Assembly (NCBI RefSeq): GCF_003986935.1
Contig: NZ_RJZE01000002.1
Coordinates: forward strand, 186,001 to 250,000
From: Paraburkholderia kururiensis JCM 10599 = LMG 19447
GTDB lineage: Bacteria; Pseudomonadota; Gammaproteobacteria; Burkholderiales; Burkholderiaceae
Length of the DNA stretch: 64,000 bases
Direction of reading: 5' to 3'
The notes under the pieces are model-generated. The model made no database searches. It saw nothing but the letters and a program-made list of their open reading frames with translations, and had not been told where the DNA came from. Numbering within the stretch: the first letter of the stretch is position 1; each line of letters begins with the position of its first letter. The translations under genes and the position numbers were made by a program. Of this stretch, positions 38,168-47,162 are shown in pieces.

Positions 38168-39472
38168 TCAGCGATGCAGCCGGAAATCGATCTCGTGCGG
38201 CCGTCCTTCGAGAGAAAGCGCCGCGCGCGCAGCGGGCATGCGGCTCACCACCTTGCCGCGCCTGACCACGGAGAGCCGCGTCGCACGCAGACGGATCGCT
38301 TCGACAGGATCACGCGCGTCGAGCACCACGCAGTTCGCCTCACAGCCCGGCGCAATGCCATACCCTTCGAGCCCCAGGATGCGCGCCGGATTCACGGTGA
38401 CCATGTCGAACGCCGCGCGCATGGCGTCCAGGCCCGTCATCTGCGCGACGTGCAGGCCCATGTGCGCCACTTCGAGCATGTCGCCGGAGCCGAGGCTGTA
38501 CCACGGGTCCATCACGCAGTCGTGGCCGAATGCCACCTCGATGCCCGCCGCGGCGAGTTCCGGCACGCGCGTCATGCCGCGCCGCTTCGGGTAGGTGTCG
38601 GAGCGCCCCTGCAGCGTGATGTTGATGAGCGGATTCGCGATGGCGGCCACGCCCGCCTCGCGCATGAGCGGCAGCAGTTTGCTCACGTAGTAGTTGTCCA
38701 TGGAATGCATCGACGTGAGATGCGAGCCCGCCACGCGGCCATGCAGGCCGAGTCGATGCGTCTGCGCCGCGAGCGTTTCGATGTGACGCGAGAGCGGATC
38801 GTCGGACTCGTCGCAGTGCATGTCTACGCGCAGGCCCTGGTCCGCCGCGAACTCGCACAGAAGTCGCACGGATTCCGAGCCGTCGGCCATCGTGCGCTCG
38901 AAATGCGGAATGCCACCTACCACGTCCACCCCCATCGCGATGGCGCGCTTGAGATTGTCGAACGCGCCGGGACTGCGCAAGAGACCGTCCTGCGGAAAGG
39001 CCACGAGTTGCAGGTCCAGATACGGCGCCACGCGCCGCTTCACTTCGAGCAACGCCTCGACGGCGAGCAACCGGCTGTCGCAGACGTCCACGTGGCTGCG
39101 AATAGCCAGCAGCCCGCGCGCCACGGCCCAGTCGCAGTATTCGAGCGCGCGTTCGACGAGCGCTTCCTGCGTCAGTTGAGGCTTCAACTCTCCCCACAGC
39201 GCGATGCCCTCCAGCAGCGTACCGGACGCGTTCACGCGCGGCAGGCCGTACGAGAGCGTGGCATCCATGTGGAAATGCGCGTCCACGAACGGCGGGCTCA
39301 CGAGCGAACCCGAAGCGTCGATCTCTTCGCGCGCCGTGGCGGCAAGCCGCGGCTCCACGGCGGCAATGCGGCTGCCCTCGATACCGATATCGACGGTCCC
39401 AGCTTCGCCGTGGGCGTTCTGATGCGACGCGAACATGCCGGGCAACACGGCGCGGCGGATGATGAGGTCCAT
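38168..39472 (-). CDS. CodA-type cytosine deaminase homologue
   Basis: This amidohydrolase-superfamily deaminase has 434 residues. All E. coli CodA metal and catalytic positions are found at a constant offset of +5: H66 and H68 (DAHFHMD), H219 and E222 (HCDESDD), H251 (GSHLTSMHS), D318 (GHDCVMDPWY), plus Q161 (FPQDG). Long stretches such as QGRSDTYPKRRGMTRV are near-identical to CodA. However, the residue after the metal aspartate, D314 in E. coli CodA, is cysteine (C319) here. That position shapes substrate preference, so cytosine, isocytosine or a related ring amine could be the true substrate. I chose ATG 39472 (MDLIIRRAVLPGMF). No cytosine permease is adjacent. Confidence 0.85.
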   Translation of the reverse strand: MDLIIRRAVLPGMFASHQNAHGEAGTVDIGIEGSRIAAVEPRLAATAREEIDASGSLVSPPFVDAHFHMDATLSYGLPRVNASGTLLEGIALWGELKPQLTQEALVERALEYCDWAVARGLLAIRSHVDVCDSRLLAVEALLEVKRRVAPYLDLQLVAFPQDGLLRSPGAFDNLKRAIAMGVDVVGGIPHFERTMADGSESVRLLCEFAADQGLRVDMHCDESDDPLSRHIETLAAQTHRLGLHGRVAGSHLTSMHSMDNYYVSKLLPLMREAGVAAIANPLINITLQGRSDTYPKRRGMTRVPELAAAGIEVAFGHDCVMDPWYSLGSGDMLEVAHMGLHVAQMTGLDAMRAAFDMVTVNPARILGLEGYGIAPGCEANCVVLDARDPVEAIRLRATRLSVVRRGKVVSRMPAARAALSLEGRPHEIDFRLHR

Positions 39473-39611
39473 GAGCGGCTCCTGAGTGTCCGTCGATTTT
39501 ATCGGCGACAGAAAGTGTGCGGGAAGTCCGGCATGTCGATGTGAAGGCGCGACTACGTCGGCACGTGGGCGCTTTCCGACCGACGTCCGCGTTGTACTAA
39601 CATGCATCGCC

Positions 39612-40562
39612 ATGGACACACTCGAACTGCAACCCGGCACGCTCTGGCCGGCTCTGCTGCGGCAAACGGAGCACGCGCTGCGATGCGAGGCGCTGCGCCC
39701 CATCGAGACCACCGAGACTTCGATTGAAGATCACGGCGTACGCTTCGTCGTGCGTCAGGTGTCGAGCCTCGCGCTCAAGGCGCGCGCTCGCGAGGCGCAA
39801 GTTTCAGTGCGCACAGCAGCGCACACGCCTTGCAACCCCTTCCTGCCCTACGATCCCGACCTGTTCGTCGCGAGCGTTTCGCCCACGCACGTCGCGCTGC
39901 TCAACAAGTTCAACGTCATCGATCACCATCTGCTGATCGTGACGCGCGCCTTCGAACGCCAGGAAGCATGGCTCGACCTCGCCGACTTCACGGCGCTCGC
40001 GGCCTGCATGGCGGAGTTTGACGGGCTCGGCTTCTACAACGGTGGCCCTGCCGCGGGCGCAAGTCAGCCGCACAAGCATCTGCAGATGGTGCCGCTCGCG
40101 TCTGATGGCGGCCCAGGCGGCAGCGTGCCGATGGAAGCGGCCTGGCGCGACGTGCCGCCCGCCTGCGGGGTACCGCAATCGGTGCCGGCACTGCCGTTTT
40201 GCCACGCGTTCTGCCGGCTCGACCTGCCCGCCGACAATGCATTTCGCGACGAAGCCGCGCGCAGGCTCGAAAGCGCCTATCGCGCGCTGCTGGCGGCGGC
40301 AGGCATGAGCGGCATCGAGACGACGGGAGAGCAGTTGCAATCGGGGCCGTACAACCTGCTCGCCACACGCCGCTGGATGCTGGTCGTGCCGCGCGCCGCG
40401 GAATGCGTGGAGGGCGTATCGGTCAACGCGCTGGGCTTCGCGGGATCGCTGTTCGTGCGCGACGCGCAGCAGTTGGATGTGGTGAAAAGATGGGGGCCGA
40501 TGAAGCTGCTGGAGCGCGTGACGCTGCCAGGGGCGACGATATTGCCGGCAGCGCCTGGCTGA
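39612..40562 (+). CDS. ATP adenylyltransferase-like (Ap4A phosphorylase) protein
   Basis: This 316-residue protein resembles the Apa2/Ap4A phosphorylase II family, which phosphorolyses diadenosine tetraphosphate to ATP and ADP. It has a HIT-like nucleotide-binding motif QPHKHLQMVPL (H-x-H-x-Q), preceded by NPFLPYDPDLFVASVS and NKFNVIDHHLLIVTR. The C-terminal domain contains YNLLATRRWMLVVPR. The start at 39612 gives MDTLELQPGTLWPALL. It is divergent from the deaminase across 139 bp and convergent with dinB. Confidence 0.85.
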   Translation: MDTLELQPGTLWPALLRQTEHALRCEALRPIETTETSIEDHGVRFVVRQVSSLALKARAREAQVSVRTAAHTPCNPFLPYDPDLFVASVSPTHVALLNKFNVIDHHLLIVTRAFERQEAWLDLADFTALAACMAEFDGLGFYNGGPAAGASQPHKHLQMVPLASDGGPGGSVPMEAAWRDVPPACGVPQSVPALPFCHAFCRLDLPADNAFRDEAARRLESAYRALLAAAGMSGIETTGEQLQSGPYNLLATRRWMLVVPRAAECVEGVSVNALGFAGSLFVRDAQQLDVVKRWGPMKLLERVTLPGATILPAAPG

Positions 40563-40747
40563 TGGTTGATAACCGATAAGGGGCAACGGTTCGCGACCCG
40601 CACGGATTCCGCGAGGACGCAACTCGATGCGACGAGGTTGCAAGGCTACAAGGCTGCAAGCGACACGGCCAGGCCTCGCACGGCCCAACGCAACAAGCGC
40701 GCTGCCCTCCGCCGCGAAGCAGTCGTCACGGCATCAGCCGCACCGCA

Positions 40748-41965
40748 TCACGCGCGCCGATCATCCTCGTGCCCTTGCGCCTCTTCGTCGATGCCGGCCT
40801 GCTGGTCGACCTCGATGCCGGCTTCGTCGTCGCCTTCGTCGTCGGCTTCCTCGGCGTGGGCCAGCGGCACATCCTCGCCGTCTTCATCGAACAGCGTGAA
40901 CTGTCCGCGCAGCGCCGCGTCGTCCTCTTCCAGCCGTACGCCCACGCCCAGCAGCCGCACCGGCTGATTGCGTCGAGCGAAGCCCTTCTCGAGCAGCGCG
41001 AGCAGCGTAGGCAGATGCGTCGCCTCGCCAACGCACTCCACCGTGGTGCGCTGAAAATCGGCGAAGCGGATCTTCACGAACAGCTTGCGCACGGCCGCAG
41101 CGGCACCGGCCCGCTCGATGCGCGCATCCAGTTGCGCCGTGAGGCGCCGCAATTCGGCCGCGCATTCGTCGAGCGTCTGGAGATCGGTCACATAGGTGGT
41201 CTCGACGCTCACGGACTTGCGCTCGCGGTCCGCGCGGACGGGGCGCTCGTCGATGCCGCGCGCCAGTTCGTAAAGCCGCTGGCCGAACACGCCGAAGTGC
41301 CGGTGCAGATCCACGAGCGGCCACTCGCGCAGTTGCGCGCAGGTAGTGAGGCCCAGCTTTTCGAGCTTCGCCGCCGTCACCTTGCCGACACCGTGAATCT
41401 TGCGCACCGGCAACGCGGCGACGAAGGCATCCACCTCGTGCGGACGCACCACGAAAAGCCCGTCCGGCTTGTTCCAGTCCGAAGCGATCTTCGCGATGAA
41501 CTTGCTGGGCGCCACGCCCGCCGACACGGTGACGCCCACCGTCTCGCGCACACGCTCGCGAATCTCCCTGGCGATGAGCGTCGCGCTGCCCTTGCAGCGG
41601 TCGGATTGGGAGACGTCGAGGTAGGCTTCGTCGAGCGAAAGCGGTTCGACGTCGGCCGTGTAGTCGTAGTAAATGGCCATGATCTGACGCGACGCGATGC
41701 GGTACTTCTCCATGGCCGACGGCAGGATCAGCAGGTCCGGACACTTGCGCATGGCAAGCGCCGACGACATGGCCGAATGCACGCCGAAGCGCCGCGCCTC
41801 GTAATTGCAGGTGGCAATCACGCCGCGCTGGTCGGGGCGGCCGCCCACGGCGAGCGGCCGCCCGCGCAACGAGGGGTCGTCGCGCATTTCGACCGACGCG
41901 TAGAAGCAGTCGCAATCGCAGTGAATGATCTTGCGGGCGGGGGAGTCAGCCGGCGCGGGCGGCAT
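40748..41965 (-). CDS. dinB: DNA polymerase IV (translesion, Y family)
   Basis: This SOS-induced error-prone polymerase extends mismatched or damaged primer ends. The protein has 405 residues. Catalytic carboxylates are D17 (RKIIHCDCDCFYASVE) and D112/E113 (PLSLDEAYLDV). The helix-hairpin-helix (VRKIHGVGKVTAAKLEKLG) and little-finger domain follow. QFTLFDED near residue 360 is a beta-clamp-binding motif. A strongly acidic tail of about 45 residues (EEADDEGDDEAG and onward) follows the clamp motif, unlike E. coli DinB. A LexA box overlaps the promoter 36 bp upstream. Confidence 0.96.
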   Translation of the reverse strand: MPPAPADSPARKIIHCDCDCFYASVEMRDDPSLRGRPLAVGGRPDQRGVIATCNYEARRFGVHSAMSSALAMRKCPDLLILPSAMEKYRIASRQIMAIYYDYTADVEPLSLDEAYLDVSQSDRCKGSATLIAREIRERVRETVGVTVSAGVAPSKFIAKIASDWNKPDGLFVVRPHEVDAFVAALPVRKIHGVGKVTAAKLEKLGLTTCAQLREWPLVDLHRHFGVFGQRLYELARGIDERPVRADRERKSVSVETTYVTDLQTLDECAAELRRLTAQLDARIERAGAAAAVRKLFVKIRFADFQRTTVECVGEATHLPTLLALLEKGFARRNQPVRLLGVGVRLEEDDAALRGQFTLFDEDGEDVPLAHAEEADDEGDDEAGIEVDQQAGIDEEAQGHEDDRRA

Positions 41966-42000
41966 GGATCAGGCGGCATCCGTCACGTTCGAGGTGACAG

Positions 42001-42020
42001 TACTGTACAAAAACACAGTA
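42001..42020 (-). promoter_or_regulatory. LexA operator (SOS box) of dinB
   Basis: TACTGTACAAAAACACAGTA is a full CTGT-N8-ACAG SOS box with the extended TA ends. It overlaps the dinB -10, so LexA binding should block initiation. Confidence 0.93.
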
Positions 42021-42030
42021 TGCTTTTCAA
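42002..42030 (-). promoter_or_regulatory. dinB promoter
   Basis: On the minus strand TTGAAA (42025-42030) and TACAGT (42002-42007) are 17 bp apart. The LexA box covers the -10 and most of the spacer. Confidence 0.7.
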
Positions 42031-42136
42031 GCGTGCAGTGCGACATGAAATCGGCCTCGCGGTCGCCCGTGCCACGCCCGGCACGCCATCGCCTCGGAGC
42101 GAATGGCCCGCGCCCACGCCCCTGGCGCGCCGGACT

Positions 42137-43471
42137 TCAGCCTTCGGCTTCCGCTCCCACGAGCGGCCGCCCCGGCTCATCGGCCTCTAACTCATCGGCC
42201 TCCAACGCGCCGCGATCGAGCACGGCGCGGGCGCGGTTCATGTCGATCGCCTTCTCCCAGCGCGCCACGACCACCGTGGCCACGCCGTTGCCGATCAGGT
42301 TCGTCACGGCGCGCGCCTCGTTGAGGAAGCGGTCCACGCCGAGCAGCAGCACAAGGCCCGAGACGGGAATGCTGCGCATCGAGGCAAGCGTCGCCGCCAG
42401 CGCGACGAACCCCGCGCCCGCTACGCCCGCCGAACCCTTCGAGGTCAGCAGCAGCACGGCCAGCACGAGCAGCTGGTCCCCGAGGCTCAGGTGAATGTTC
42501 ATGGCCTGCGCGACGAAGATGGCCGCCATCGTGAGGTAGATCGCGGTGCCATCGGCGTTGAAGGTGTAGCCCGTGGGCAGCACCATGCCCACCACCGGCC
42601 GCGCGCAGCCGAGCTTTTCGAGCTTGATGAGCATCTGCGGCAACACCGCTTCCGTGGAGGCGGTGCCGAAGGTCACGAAAATCTCGTCCTTGATGTAGCG
42701 CAGGAACTTCCATAACGACAGCCCGCACAGCCGCATGGCGAGGCCCAGCACGATCACGACGAACGCGATCGAGGTGACGTAGAGGCACAGCATCAATTCG
42801 CCGAACGAGGCAAGCGTGCCGATGCCGTACTTCCCCACCGTGAAGGCCATGCCGCCGAACGCGCCGATGGGCGCGACCCACATGACGATGCGCACCACGC
42901 CGAACATCGCCTGCAGGAACATGTCGAGCATGTCGACGAAGGGCGCGGCGCGCGGGCCCAGTCGCGCAAGCGACACAGCGAGCAGCACCGAAAAGAAGAT
43001 GACGGGCAGCATCTCGCCGTTGGCGAAGGCGCCCACCACGCTGTTGGGCACGATGCTCATGAAGAAGTCGAGCATGCCGTGCTGATGGGCGGCGTGCGTA
43101 TAGCTCGCGATGGCCGCGCTGTCGATGTGTGCGGGATCGACGTTCATGCCGCGGCCCGGCTGCACGACGTTGACGACGACGAGACCGATGCCGAGCGCGA
43201 ACGTCGACGCAATCTCGAAGTAGACGATCGCCTTCATGCCCACGCGCCCCGCGGCGTGAATGTCCGTCATGCGGGCAATGCCCACCACTACCGAGGCAAA
43301 GATGATCGGCGCGAGCAGCATCCGGATCAGCCGGATGAACAGATCGCCGAGCGGCTTGACCTGCGTGCCGACATCGGGGAAGAAGTGGCCCACGGCCACC
43401 CCCGCGACGATGCCGATCAGCACCTGAACGTAAAGCCTCGAAAGATACTTCCGAATGGTTGCAACCCGCAT
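42137..43471 (-). CDS. dctA: C4-dicarboxylate:H+ symporter DctA
   Basis: This member of the dicarboxylate/amino acid:cation symporter family has 444 residues. The helices include VLIGIVAGVAVGHFFPD at the N-terminus. The serine-rich and substrate motifs are GTASTEAVLPQMLIKLEKLG, LPTGYTFNADGTAIYLTMAAIF and a C-terminal GVDRFLNEARAVTNLIGNGVATVVV. The last 25 residues are acidic. It lies 132 bp downstream of tarD on the same strand, so it probably imports tartrate or a similar diacid. General C4-dicarboxylate uptake remains possible. Confidence 0.95.
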   Translation of the reverse strand: MRVATIRKYLSRLYVQVLIGIVAGVAVGHFFPDVGTQVKPLGDLFIRLIRMLLAPIIFASVVVGIARMTDIHAAGRVGMKAIVYFEIASTFALGIGLVVVNVVQPGRGMNVDPAHIDSAAIASYTHAAHQHGMLDFFMSIVPNSVVGAFANGEMLPVIFFSVLLAVSLARLGPRAAPFVDMLDMFLQAMFGVVRIVMWVAPIGAFGGMAFTVGKYGIGTLASFGELMLCLYVTSIAFVVIVLGLAMRLCGLSLWKFLRYIKDEIFVTFGTASTEAVLPQMLIKLEKLGCARPVVGMVLPTGYTFNADGTAIYLTMAAIFVAQAMNIHLSLGDQLLVLAVLLLTSKGSAGVAGAGFVALAATLASMRSIPVSGLVLLLGVDRFLNEARAVTNLIGNGVATVVVARWEKAIDMNRARAVLDRGALEADELEADEPGRPLVGAEAEG

Positions 43472-43603
43472 GACTGTCTCCTGTGCGTGGCGAGTTCCAC
43501 GAACGGCGGATCTGTTTGCGGCGCCGCGCCCGATCTGTCGAGCGCGGCGCCCTGCCCGCCTGTTCTCTGTCTTCCTTGGTTTTTTCCCGTGTCAGAGCGG
43601 CGA

Positions 43604-44770
43604 CTACTCGGCCAGCTTGCGCATCTCGGCGTACAGATCCGCCTTGCCTTCGAAGCCGATGCCGGGCAGATCCGGCATCGTGATATAGCCGTTCTCCACC
43701 TTCACGCCGTCGGGGAAGCCGCCGTACGGCTGGAACAAATCCGGATACGACTCGTTGCCGCCAAGTTCCAAACCGGCCGCAATGTTGAGCGACATCTGAT
43801 GGCCGCCGTGCGGAATGCAGCGGGCGCGCGACCAGCCGTGCTGATGCAGCATGTCGAGCGTGCGCAGATACTCGACAAGGCCATAGGCCAGTGCGCAGTC
43901 GAACTGCAGCCAGTCGCGGTCGGCGCGCATGCCGCCGTAACGGATCAGGTTGCGCGCGTCCTGCATCGAAAACAGGTCTTCGCCGGTGGCCATCGGCTTG
44001 TCGTAGTAGTTGCGCAGCGTGGCCTGCAACTCGAAATCGAGCGGATCGCCCGGCTCCTCGTACCAGAACAGGTCGTATTGCGAGAGCGCCTTCGCGTACT
44101 GGATCGCGGTATCCAGATCGAAGCGCCCGTTGGCGTCCACGGCGAGCTTCTGGCCGTCGCCGAGCACGCTCAGAATCGAGTCGATGCGGCGCAGGTCCTC
44201 GTCGAGCGAGGCGCCGCCAATCTTTTTCTTCACCACCGTGTAGCCGCGGTCGAGGTAGCTGCGCATCTCGTCCTTGAGCTTGCTGTGGTCCTGGCCCGGA
44301 TAGTAGTAGCCGCCCGCCGCGTAGACGAACACCTTGCGATCCGGCTGGCCGTTGCCGTAGCGGTCCGCGAGCAGCTGGAAGAGCGGCTTGCCTTCGATCT
44401 TCGCCACGGCGTCCCAGACCGCCATGTCGATGGTGCCCATCGCGACGGAGCGCTCGCCATGACCGCCCGGCTTTTCGTTCGTGAACATCGTCGCCCAGAT
44501 CTTGTGGGGATCGAGGTTGTCGCCCGTGTCGTCGACGAGCGAGGCCGCATCGGCTTCCAGCACGCGCGGAATGAAGCGCTCGCGCATCAGCGTGCCCTGC
44601 CCGTAGCGGCCGTTCGAGTTGAAGCCGTAGCCGATCACCGGCTTGCCGTTGCGAACGACGTCCGTCACCACGGCCACGAGGCTCAGCGTCATCTTGCTGA
44701 AATCGATGTAGGCGTTGCGGATGGACGAACTGATGGGAACGGTTTTTTCGCGTATTTCGACGATTCTCAT
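43604..44770 (-). CDS. tarD: D-tartrate dehydratase (enolase superfamily)
   Basis: This Mg-dependent dehydratase converts D-tartrate to oxaloacetate. The protein has 388 residues. Stretches such as NAYIDFSKMT, GYGFNSNGRYGQG, NEKPGGHGERSVA, DWLQFDCALAYGL and RCIPHGGHQMSLNIAAGL are near-identical to what I recall of the characterised Bradyrhizobium enzyme. The KxK acid/base motif is at 181-183 (VVKKKIGGA), metal-ligand regions are VDANGRF and WYEEPGDP, and the catalytic histidine lies in IPHGGH. It starts MRIVEIREKTVPISSS. The cassette is tarD-dctA with a divergent LysR regulator. Confidence 0.92.
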   Translation of the reverse strand: MRIVEIREKTVPISSSIRNAYIDFSKMTLSLVAVVTDVVRNGKPVIGYGFNSNGRYGQGTLMRERFIPRVLEADAASLVDDTGDNLDPHKIWATMFTNEKPGGHGERSVAMGTIDMAVWDAVAKIEGKPLFQLLADRYGNGQPDRKVFVYAAGGYYYPGQDHSKLKDEMRSYLDRGYTVVKKKIGGASLDEDLRRIDSILSVLGDGQKLAVDANGRFDLDTAIQYAKALSQYDLFWYEEPGDPLDFELQATLRNYYDKPMATGEDLFSMQDARNLIRYGGMRADRDWLQFDCALAYGLVEYLRTLDMLHQHGWSRARCIPHGGHQMSLNIAAGLELGGNESYPDLFQPYGGFPDGVKVENGYITMPDLPGIGFEGKADLYAEMRKLAE

Positions 44771-44878
44771 GGTGTCTCCGTGCTTCGCGCCGCCCGTGCG
44801 GCAGCGTTGGGAGCCGCTAGATTATTCGCCGTGACCGCCGTTATGATTCACCGAAACTCATTACTTCATTAACTTTCA

Positions 44879-45868
44879 GTGAAGACCGACATTGCGTCCA
44901 ACCTGGAGTTCTTCGTGCTGCTGGCACGCCACGGCAACCTGGCCGCCACGGCACGCGAACTCAATCTGACCCCGCCCGCGGCCACCAAGCGGCTCTCACA
45001 GCTCGAAGCCCGCCTTGGCGTGCGGCTCGTGAACCGCACCACGCGCCACGTGAGCCTCACGCCCGAGGGCGAGACCTACCTGCATCACGCCACGCGCATC
45101 CTTGCCGCGCTGCGCGAGATGGAAGACGCGGTGAGTTCGAGCCATTCGGTCCCCAAAGGATTGCTGCGCGTGAACGCGACGCTCGGCTTCGGGCGCACGA
45201 CGATCGCGCCGATCGTCTCCGAATTCGCGAAGCGGTATCCGCATGTGGAAGTGCAACTGGACGTGACGGACCGGCCTGTCGATCTCGTGGAAAGCGGCAT
45301 CGATCTGGCCATCCGCTTTGGCTCGCTGCCGGACCAGCGGCTCATTGCGCGCCGCGTCATGTCGAATCGCCGCTTTCTGTGTGCGTCACCGCGCTATCTG
45401 GAACAGCACGGCGCGCCGGAGAATCTTGCCGACCTCGCGAACCACACCTGCATCGTGCACCGGCAAAACGACAACGCGTACAGCGTGTGGCGCTTCGAGC
45501 GCCACGGCGAAAGCCACGCGGTAAAAGTGCACGGCACGCTCTCGAGCAACGACGGCGACATCGTGCTCGGCTGGGCGTTGGACGGGCACGGCATTCTCGT
45601 GCGTTCGGAGTGGGATCTCGCTAAGTACGTGGCGAGCGGCCGGCTGCGCATCGTGTTGCCCGAGTTTGTGCAGCCGTCCGCGGACCTGTTCGTGTACTAC
45701 CCGAACAAGCGCAACCAGTCGGCGCGGGCGCGAGCGTTCATCGATTTTTTGATCGAGCGCTTCAACGGCATGAACGGATACGAAGTGCCAGTCGGCAAAG
45801 AGGATGGAACGAAGCGGCAGGAGGGAAAGCGAAGAACAAAGCGCGATGCAGGGCGAAGTGGGGGATGA
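44879..45868 (+). CDS. LysR-family regulator, divergent from tarD
   Basis: This 329-residue LysR-type regulator has an N-terminal winged helix (NLEFFVLLARHGNLAATARELNL up to VSLTPEGETYL) and a two-lobed effector domain (SRVPKGL-type linker, VNATLGFGRTTIAPIVSEF). The start is a GTG at 44879 (read as Met; KTDIASNLEFF). The C-terminal 25 residues are unusually basic (KRQEGKRRTKRDAGRSGG). The 108-bp divergent spacer is AT-rich and contains inverted TTCAC/GTGAA arms at about 44845-44884. It probably activates tarD-dctA in response to tartrate, as is usual for divergent LysR pairs. Confidence 0.92.
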   Translation: MKTDIASNLEFFVLLARHGNLAATARELNLTPPAATKRLSQLEARLGVRLVNRTTRHVSLTPEGETYLHHATRILAALREMEDAVSSSHSVPKGLLRVNATLGFGRTTIAPIVSEFAKRYPHVEVQLDVTDRPVDLVESGIDLAIRFGSLPDQRLIARRVMSNRRFLCASPRYLEQHGAPENLADLANHTCIVHRQNDNAYSVWRFERHGESHAVKVHGTLSSNDGDIVLGWALDGHGILVRSEWDLAKYVASGRLRIVLPEFVQPSADLFVYYPNKRNQSARARAFIDFLIERFNGMNGYEVPVGKEDGTKRQEGKRRTKRDAGRSGG

Positions 45869-45960
45869 GACCGCACGTGAGGCCGGCGATCGTAGTTGCG
45901 TGACGCGCCGCTTGCCGTTTCGATCTCCCGGTATCGAGCCGCAGCACAGCGACGCAACAA

Positions 45961-45993
45961 AACAAAAAGCCCGCTTGAAGCGGGCTTTTTGTT
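45961..45993. terminator. Bidirectional terminator between lysR-type gene and tRNA-fMet
   Basis: AACAAAAAGCCCGC and GCGGGCTTTTTGTT form a perfect 14-bp stem around TTGAA. It serves both the plus-strand regulator and the minus-strand tRNA. Confidence 0.9.
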
Positions 45994-46064
45994 GATCTGT
46001 CTTCTGACGCTTTCGCTCTGCACCGTGGCGCGGCAACTTCAACATGCTGCGCATTCTGCGGTAC

Positions 46065-46141
<77 letters not shown>

Positions 46142-46158
46142 TCCGTCAGAAGAATTGA

Positions 46159-46187
46159 ATTATAGCCACTCGTGCCGCCCGCGTCAA
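46159..46187 (-). promoter_or_regulatory. tRNA-fMet promoter
   Basis: On the minus strand TTGACG (46182-46187) and TATAAT (46159-46164) are separated by exactly 17 bp, 17 nt before the mature tRNA 5' end. It is the strongest sigma70-type match in the window. Confidence 0.9.
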
Positions 46188-46304
46188 ACACCTCACATGC
46201 GGCGGCACCTCTTCGACGTTCACCGCATCGTGCAGGTAGCGGTGACAGGACTGCGCCGCCGTTCATGCATAATGTCCTACCTCATTTTGCAGCGCTCGCG
46301 TCCA

Positions 46305-47081
46305 ATGAAAATCGCTACGTGGAACGTCAACTCCCTGAAGGTTCGTCAGCAACATGTGATCGACTGGCTCGAACTGAGCCAGACCGACGTGCTCTGCCTC
46401 CAGGAACTGAAGCTGCCCAACGAGAAGTTTCCGCGTGCCGAACTCGAGGCCAGAGGCTACAAGAGCTGGTTCGCCGGCCAGAAGACCTATAACGGCGTGG
46501 GCATTATCGTGCGCGACGGAATCGCCGTGGACGAGGCCAGCGTCGTGCGCAACATTCCCGGCTTCGAAGACGAGCAGCAGCGCGTGATCTGCGCCACCGT
46601 GGAAGGCGTGCGTGTGATCTCGGCGTACTTTCCGAACGGCCAGGCGCCCGGCACCGACAAATTCGCCTACAAGCTGCGTTGGCTCAACGCGTTGCACGAC
46701 TGGATCGCAGGCGAAATGACCCGGCATTCGAAGCTCGCGCTGCTGGGCGACTACAACATCGCGCCCGAAGACCGCGACGTGCACGACCCCAAAGCCTGGG
46801 AAGGGCAGAACCTCGTTTCGCCCGAAGAGCGCGCGCAATTCGAGCGCCTCGTCGCGCTGGGCCTCGTCGATGCGTTCCGGCTCTTCGATCAGCCTGAAAA
46901 GAGCTTCACGTGGTGGGACTACCGCATGCTCGCGTTCCGGCGCAACGCGGGTCTGCGCATCGATCACGTGCTGCTCTCGAAAGAGCTTGCGCTCAACTGC
47001 ACACTGTGTGACGTGGACAAGACGCCGCGCAAATGGGAGCAGCCTTCGGATCATGCGCCCGTGTTTGCGCAGATCGGCTGA
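46305..47081 (+). CDS. xth: Exodeoxyribonuclease III
   Basis: This AP endonuclease and 3'-5' exonuclease of base-excision repair has 258 residues. Family motifs are TWNVNSLKVRQQHV, LQELKL (metal-binding glutamate), GDYNIAPEDRDV, FTWWDYR and RIDHVLLS, with the catalytic SDHAPVF near the end. The start at 46305 gives MKIATWNVNSLK. It is divergent from the tRNA and convergent with the S9 peptidase gene 81 bp away. Confidence 0.97.
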   Translation: MKIATWNVNSLKVRQQHVIDWLELSQTDVLCLQELKLPNEKFPRAELEARGYKSWFAGQKTYNGVGIIVRDGIAVDEASVVRNIPGFEDEQQRVICATVEGVRVISAYFPNGQAPGTDKFAYKLRWLNALHDWIAGEMTRHSKLALLGDYNIAPEDRDVHDPKAWEGQNLVSPEERAQFERLVALGLVDAFRLFDQPEKSFTWWDYRMLAFRRNAGLRIDHVLLSKELALNCTLCDVDKTPRKWEQPSDHAPVFAQIG

Positions 47082-47162
47082 GCGTCGGCGTGGCAGCCTG
47101 GCCTTGGCGAGCGGCGCGGGTCGTGAGGCTGCCGCCCCGCCTTCGCTTACTTCATCTTTTCC

